From DASSCW01 sp036556325 (GTDB lineage: Bacteria > Chloroflexota > Limnocylindria > QHBO01), in NCBI GenBank assembly GCA_036556325.1, contig DATBJR010000056.1, positions 1 through 15,120 of the forward strand: a stretch of 15,120 nucleotides of DNA, in the 5' to 3' direction. This document shows, piece by piece, positions 13,328-15,120 of this stretch. How positions within the stretch are numbered: position 1 is the first letter of the stretch; the number at the start of each line of letters is the position of its first letter. Under the pieces are notes generated by a model, which was not told the DNA's origin, did no database searches, and saw nothing but the letters and a program-made list of their open reading frames with translations. The translations under genes and the position numbers were made by a program.

Positions 13328-13750
13328 ATGACGCTCGAACGGAACAAGGAAATCGCGCGGCAGTTCATCCAGCGCGTCTTCGTGGAGGCCGACCCATCGG
13401 CCGTGGAGGAGCTTGCGGCGCCAGACTTCGCGCCGCACAGCTGGGGCCGGATGCCGCCGGGCCGCGAGAGCCTGAAGGCCGCCCAGGGGCGTGTGACGCA
13501 GGGCCTCTCGGACGTGAGCATGGCCGTGGAGGACGTGATCGCCGAGGGCGACAGGGTCGCGGTGCGGCTCACCGCGCACGGGCGCCACGAGGGCGAGTTC
13601 ATGGGCATGCCGGGGTCGGACAGGGAGTACACGATCTCGGAGATCCACATCTTTCGCATCGTCGACGGCCAGGTTGCCGAGCACTGGCGCGACGCCGACC
13701 TGCTGGGGATGATGCGGCAGCTAGGCGCGCTGCCAGCGCCCGGCGGCTAG
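13328..13750 (+). CDS. SnoaL-like / ester-cyclase-like NTF2-fold protein
   Basis: The 140-residue product fits the SnoaL-like polyketide-cyclase pattern: NKEIARQFIQRVFVEADPSAVEELAAPDF (helix pair), MPPGRESLKAAQGRV, then the sheet VEDVIAEGDRVAVRLTAHGRHEGEF, MGMPGSDREYTISEIHIFRI and VDGQVAEHWRDADLLGMMRQLG at the end. This is the layout of NTF2-fold ester cyclases and many hypothetical enzymes. Substrate is unknown, and no polyketide genes are nearby. ATG 13328 has no strong ribosome site; nearby upstream ATGs are out of frame. It diverges from the DHA2 exporter and shares its stop region with the adenylate cyclase gene (overlapping CTAG). Confidence 0.9.
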   Translation: MTLERNKEIARQFIQRVFVEADPSAVEELAAPDFAPHSWGRMPPGRESLKAAQGRVTQGLSDVSMAVEDVIAEGDRVAVRLTAHGRHEGEFMGMPGSDREYTISEIHIFRIVDGQVAEHWRDADLLGMMRQLGALPAPGG

Positions 13751-14574
13751 CCGCTCGCGCCCAGGACCACGACCTCGGTCGTCCCCGTCTTGCCCTTCAG
13801 CTCCAGCGATCGGTGCTCCAGGCCCGTCGTGTCCAGCCGGGCAGCCGCCACGGCGGCATCGGTGACCAGCAGCTCTCCGGCGCCGGCGGCCGAGGCGAGG
13901 CGCGCCGCGACATTCACCGGGTCACCCATGGCGGTGAACTCGGCGGAGTCGTCGGGTCCGACCGCACCGACGAAGGCGATTCCCGTGTTCACCCCAGCGC
14001 CGATCGGCAACCAGTCGGTGGTTCGGCCGAGCAGCGTACGACCGGCAGCGATGGCGCGGCTGGCGTGCAGCTCCCCGGTGAGCACCGGCACGAAGAGCCC
14101 GATCACCTCGTCGCCCACGAACTTGTCGACGATGGCGTCGTGGTCCACCAGGACGTCGGTCGCGACCGCGAAGAAGCGATCCATCAAGCCCCGAAAGTCC
14201 CTGGGCGACAGCTGCTCCGCCAGCTCGGTGGAGCCGCGGACGTCGGCGAAGAGCAGGCTGCAGGGGATCTCGGCGCCCGAGCGGTGCTTGATCATGTCCT
14301 TGAAGCACATGGAGCAGTACTTCGGGTTCTTGGGCCAGGGCCCCTTGCCGATCACCGTCATGACGCTGCCCAGCGGCCCCTGGAGCGGGGAGGCGCACAG
14401 CTTGCAGCGCGTGCCCCGCGTCGGCATCGCGTGGAACAGGTGCCGTCCGAGCCGCATGGTGCGGTTGGTGCCCATCAGGATGCTGCGGCTCAGCTCCTCC
14501 TCCTGGTAGCGTTTCCGCTCCTCGGCGAGGTCGTAGCCGCGCGGGTCTCGTTCCTGCGGCGCTGCTCCACTCAC
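13747..14574 (-). CDS. Adenylate cyclase (class III) with N-terminal paired CxxC motifs
   Basis: The 275-residue product has a helical head (YDLAEERKRYQEEELSRS), then Cys57-x-x-Cys60 and Cys87-x-x-Cys90, a probable zinc or redox site, and a class III cyclase domain (~104-270). All key residues are present: metal Asp111 (LLFADVRGST), substrate-specifying Lys151 and metal Asp155 (DKFVGDEV), Asp218 (AMGDPVNVAAR), transition-state Asn221 and Arg225. The Lys/Asp pair points to ATP, so cAMP synthesis is likely. No TM segment: cytosolic. GTG 14574 overlaps the TGA of the upstream HD gene (GTGA), with GGAGG 13 bases upstream inside that gene. The long open frame upstream to 14886 is antisense-like shadow of the HD gene. 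Confidence 0.92.
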   Translation of the reverse strand: MSGAAPQERDPRGYDLAEERKRYQEEELSRSILMGTNRTMRLGRHLFHAMPTRGTRCKLCASPLQGPLGSVMTVIGKGPWPKNPKYCSMCFKDMIKHRSGAEIPCSLLFADVRGSTELAEQLSPRDFRGLMDRFFAVATDVLVDHDAIVDKFVGDEVIGLFVPVLTGELHASRAIAAGRTLLGRTTDWLPIGAGVNTGIAFVGAVGPDDSAEFTAMGDPVNVAARLASAAGAGELLVTDAAVAAARLDTTGLEHRSLELKGKTGTTEVVVLGASG

Positions 14575-15120
14575 CCGGCCAGCGCCTCCATATCGGACAC
14601 GGCACGGTCCAGCTCGCCCACCAGCTCCGCGGCGTGCGCAGGGTTCGCGCGGAAGGCGCCGACCAGCGCGCGGTAGTACCACAGCGTGCCGTCGCGGCCG
14701 CCGGTGAACCGGTCCCAGGTCGCGGCCCCATGGCGTCGCAGATCGGCGGCGATGGAGCGCACGTTGTGCAGCTTGTCCGCCGCGCTCACCAGCAGGATCC
14801 CGGCATCCGCTTCGGCCACGTGCGCCAGGTAGCGTTCCTTGCGGTCGCGCCAGGGCGGCTTGGGATGCTCGTCCGAGTCGGTGCACCCCTCGACGATGTG
14901 GAGCACCCGTGCGCCAAAGGCCGCCACCGCGGCGCGCGCCTTCTCGACCGGCTCCACGTCCTCGATGGTGTCATGCAGCAGTGCGGCGATCGCCTCGTCC
15001 TCGCCGGCGCCGTATTCCATGGCGATCGCGCAGGTGCCCAACAGGTGGCTGAGATACGGCACGTCGCTCCCCTTGCGCCGCTGGGTCGCGTGCAGCCGCG
15101 CGGCGACGGCCAGGGCCTCA
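14571..15120 (-). CDS. HD-domain (p)ppGpp-hydrolase-like protein (SAH/MESH1 type), 5' end outside window
   Basis: The frame is open to the right edge, so the N-terminus is missing; 182 residues are visible. They match the metal-dependent hydrolase half of RelA/SpoT: LAVAARLHATQRRKGSDVPYLSHL supplies the first His (visible residue 25), LLHDTIED the HD pair (His49, Asp50) and the catalytic Glu53-Asp54, and SAADKLHNVR the fourth ligand Asp115. Small alarmone hydrolases of this kind remove pyrophosphate from (p)ppGpp; some hydrolyse other nucleotides or NADPH. No synthetase domain is visible. It is followed with overlap by the adenylate cyclase gene. The GTG at 15062 inside the frame could be mistaken for a start, but the conserved sequence continues upstream of it. 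Confidence 0.9.
   Translation of the reverse strand, partial: EALAVAARLHATQRRKGSDVPYLSHLLGTCAIAMEYGAGEDEAIAALLHDTIEDVEPVEKARAAVAAFGARVLHIVEGCTDSDEHPKPPWRDRKERYLAHVAEADAGILLVSAADKLHNVRSIAADLRRHGAATWDRFTGGRDGTLWYYRALVGAFRANPAHAAELVGELDRAVSDMEALAG

Noticed and set aside
10757..13684. Very long - strand open frame (975 codons)
   Set aside because: It is out of frame with the DHA2 exporter and cyclase-like genes and encodes Arg/Pro/Ala-rich low-complexity sequence; a by-product of high GC content.
12559..14676. Very long + strand open frame (705 codons)
   Set aside because: Its product is Arg/His/Gln/Asp-rich shadow sequence crossing the exporter, SnoaL-like and cyclase genes, which carry clear family motifs in other frames.

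Overview
This window is a dense, GC-rich stretch of bacterial chromosome. It carries 18 protein genes I can support on both strands, and no rRNA, tRNA, insertion sequence, integrase or CRISPR array that I can recognise. The best guess at the organism is a high-GC member of the Chloroflexota, perhaps a soil or sediment lineage such as Limnocylindria. The clues are the extreme GC bias, frequent GTG starts, an ECF sigma factor overlapping an unusual membrane anti-sigma-like gene, and many small uncharacterised membrane proteins. This is inference from style, not from a marker gene.

Left part (1-2941). A GAF-domain gene cut by the window edge overlaps by 3 bp a leaderless, apparently cytosolic subtilisin-family protease on the + strand. 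It meets, tail to tail with a 50 bp overlap, an M16 zinc metallopeptidase on the - strand. Just upstream of the M16 gene, on the same strand, lies the oddest gene of the window: an 85-residue protein built almost entirely of the heptad IKPKPTG, in two blocks split by an acidic spacer. A perfect 11 bp inverted repeat sits between the repeat gene and the protease gene.

Middle (3152-8497). A - strand cluster of four small genes (44-aa one-helix protein, 84-aa soluble protein, 119-aa four-helix protein, 212-aa DUF998-type protein) looks like an operon; the 44-aa gene overlaps the next gene in an ATGA motif. Upstream is an ECF sigma factor and its overlapping membrane partner, closed by a strong hairpin, then a possible 63-aa membrane protein. 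On the + strand follow an exported, membrane-anchored beta-repeat (bactofilin-like) protein and a VOC-family protein.

Right part (8505-15120). A 220-aa protein of unknown function is followed with no gap by an MFS transporter. A class III cyclase-like protein with a degenerate active site diverges from a 38-aa one-helix protein. Then come a DHA2-family drug exporter, a divergent SnoaL-like protein with a palindrome in the shared region, and a coupled pair at the edge: a (p)ppGpp-hydrolase-like HD protein (5' end outside the window) and a complete-looking adenylate cyclase with two CxxC motifs.

Themes: nucleotide second messengers (HD hydrolase, two cyclases, GAF), regulated proteolysis (S8, M16), envelope stress sensing (ECF sigma and partner, DUF998 cluster), efflux (two MFS) and several one-helix microproteins. 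The candidates for an undescribed system are the heptad-repeat gene with its adjacent M16 protease, and the HD hydrolase-adenylate cyclase pair.
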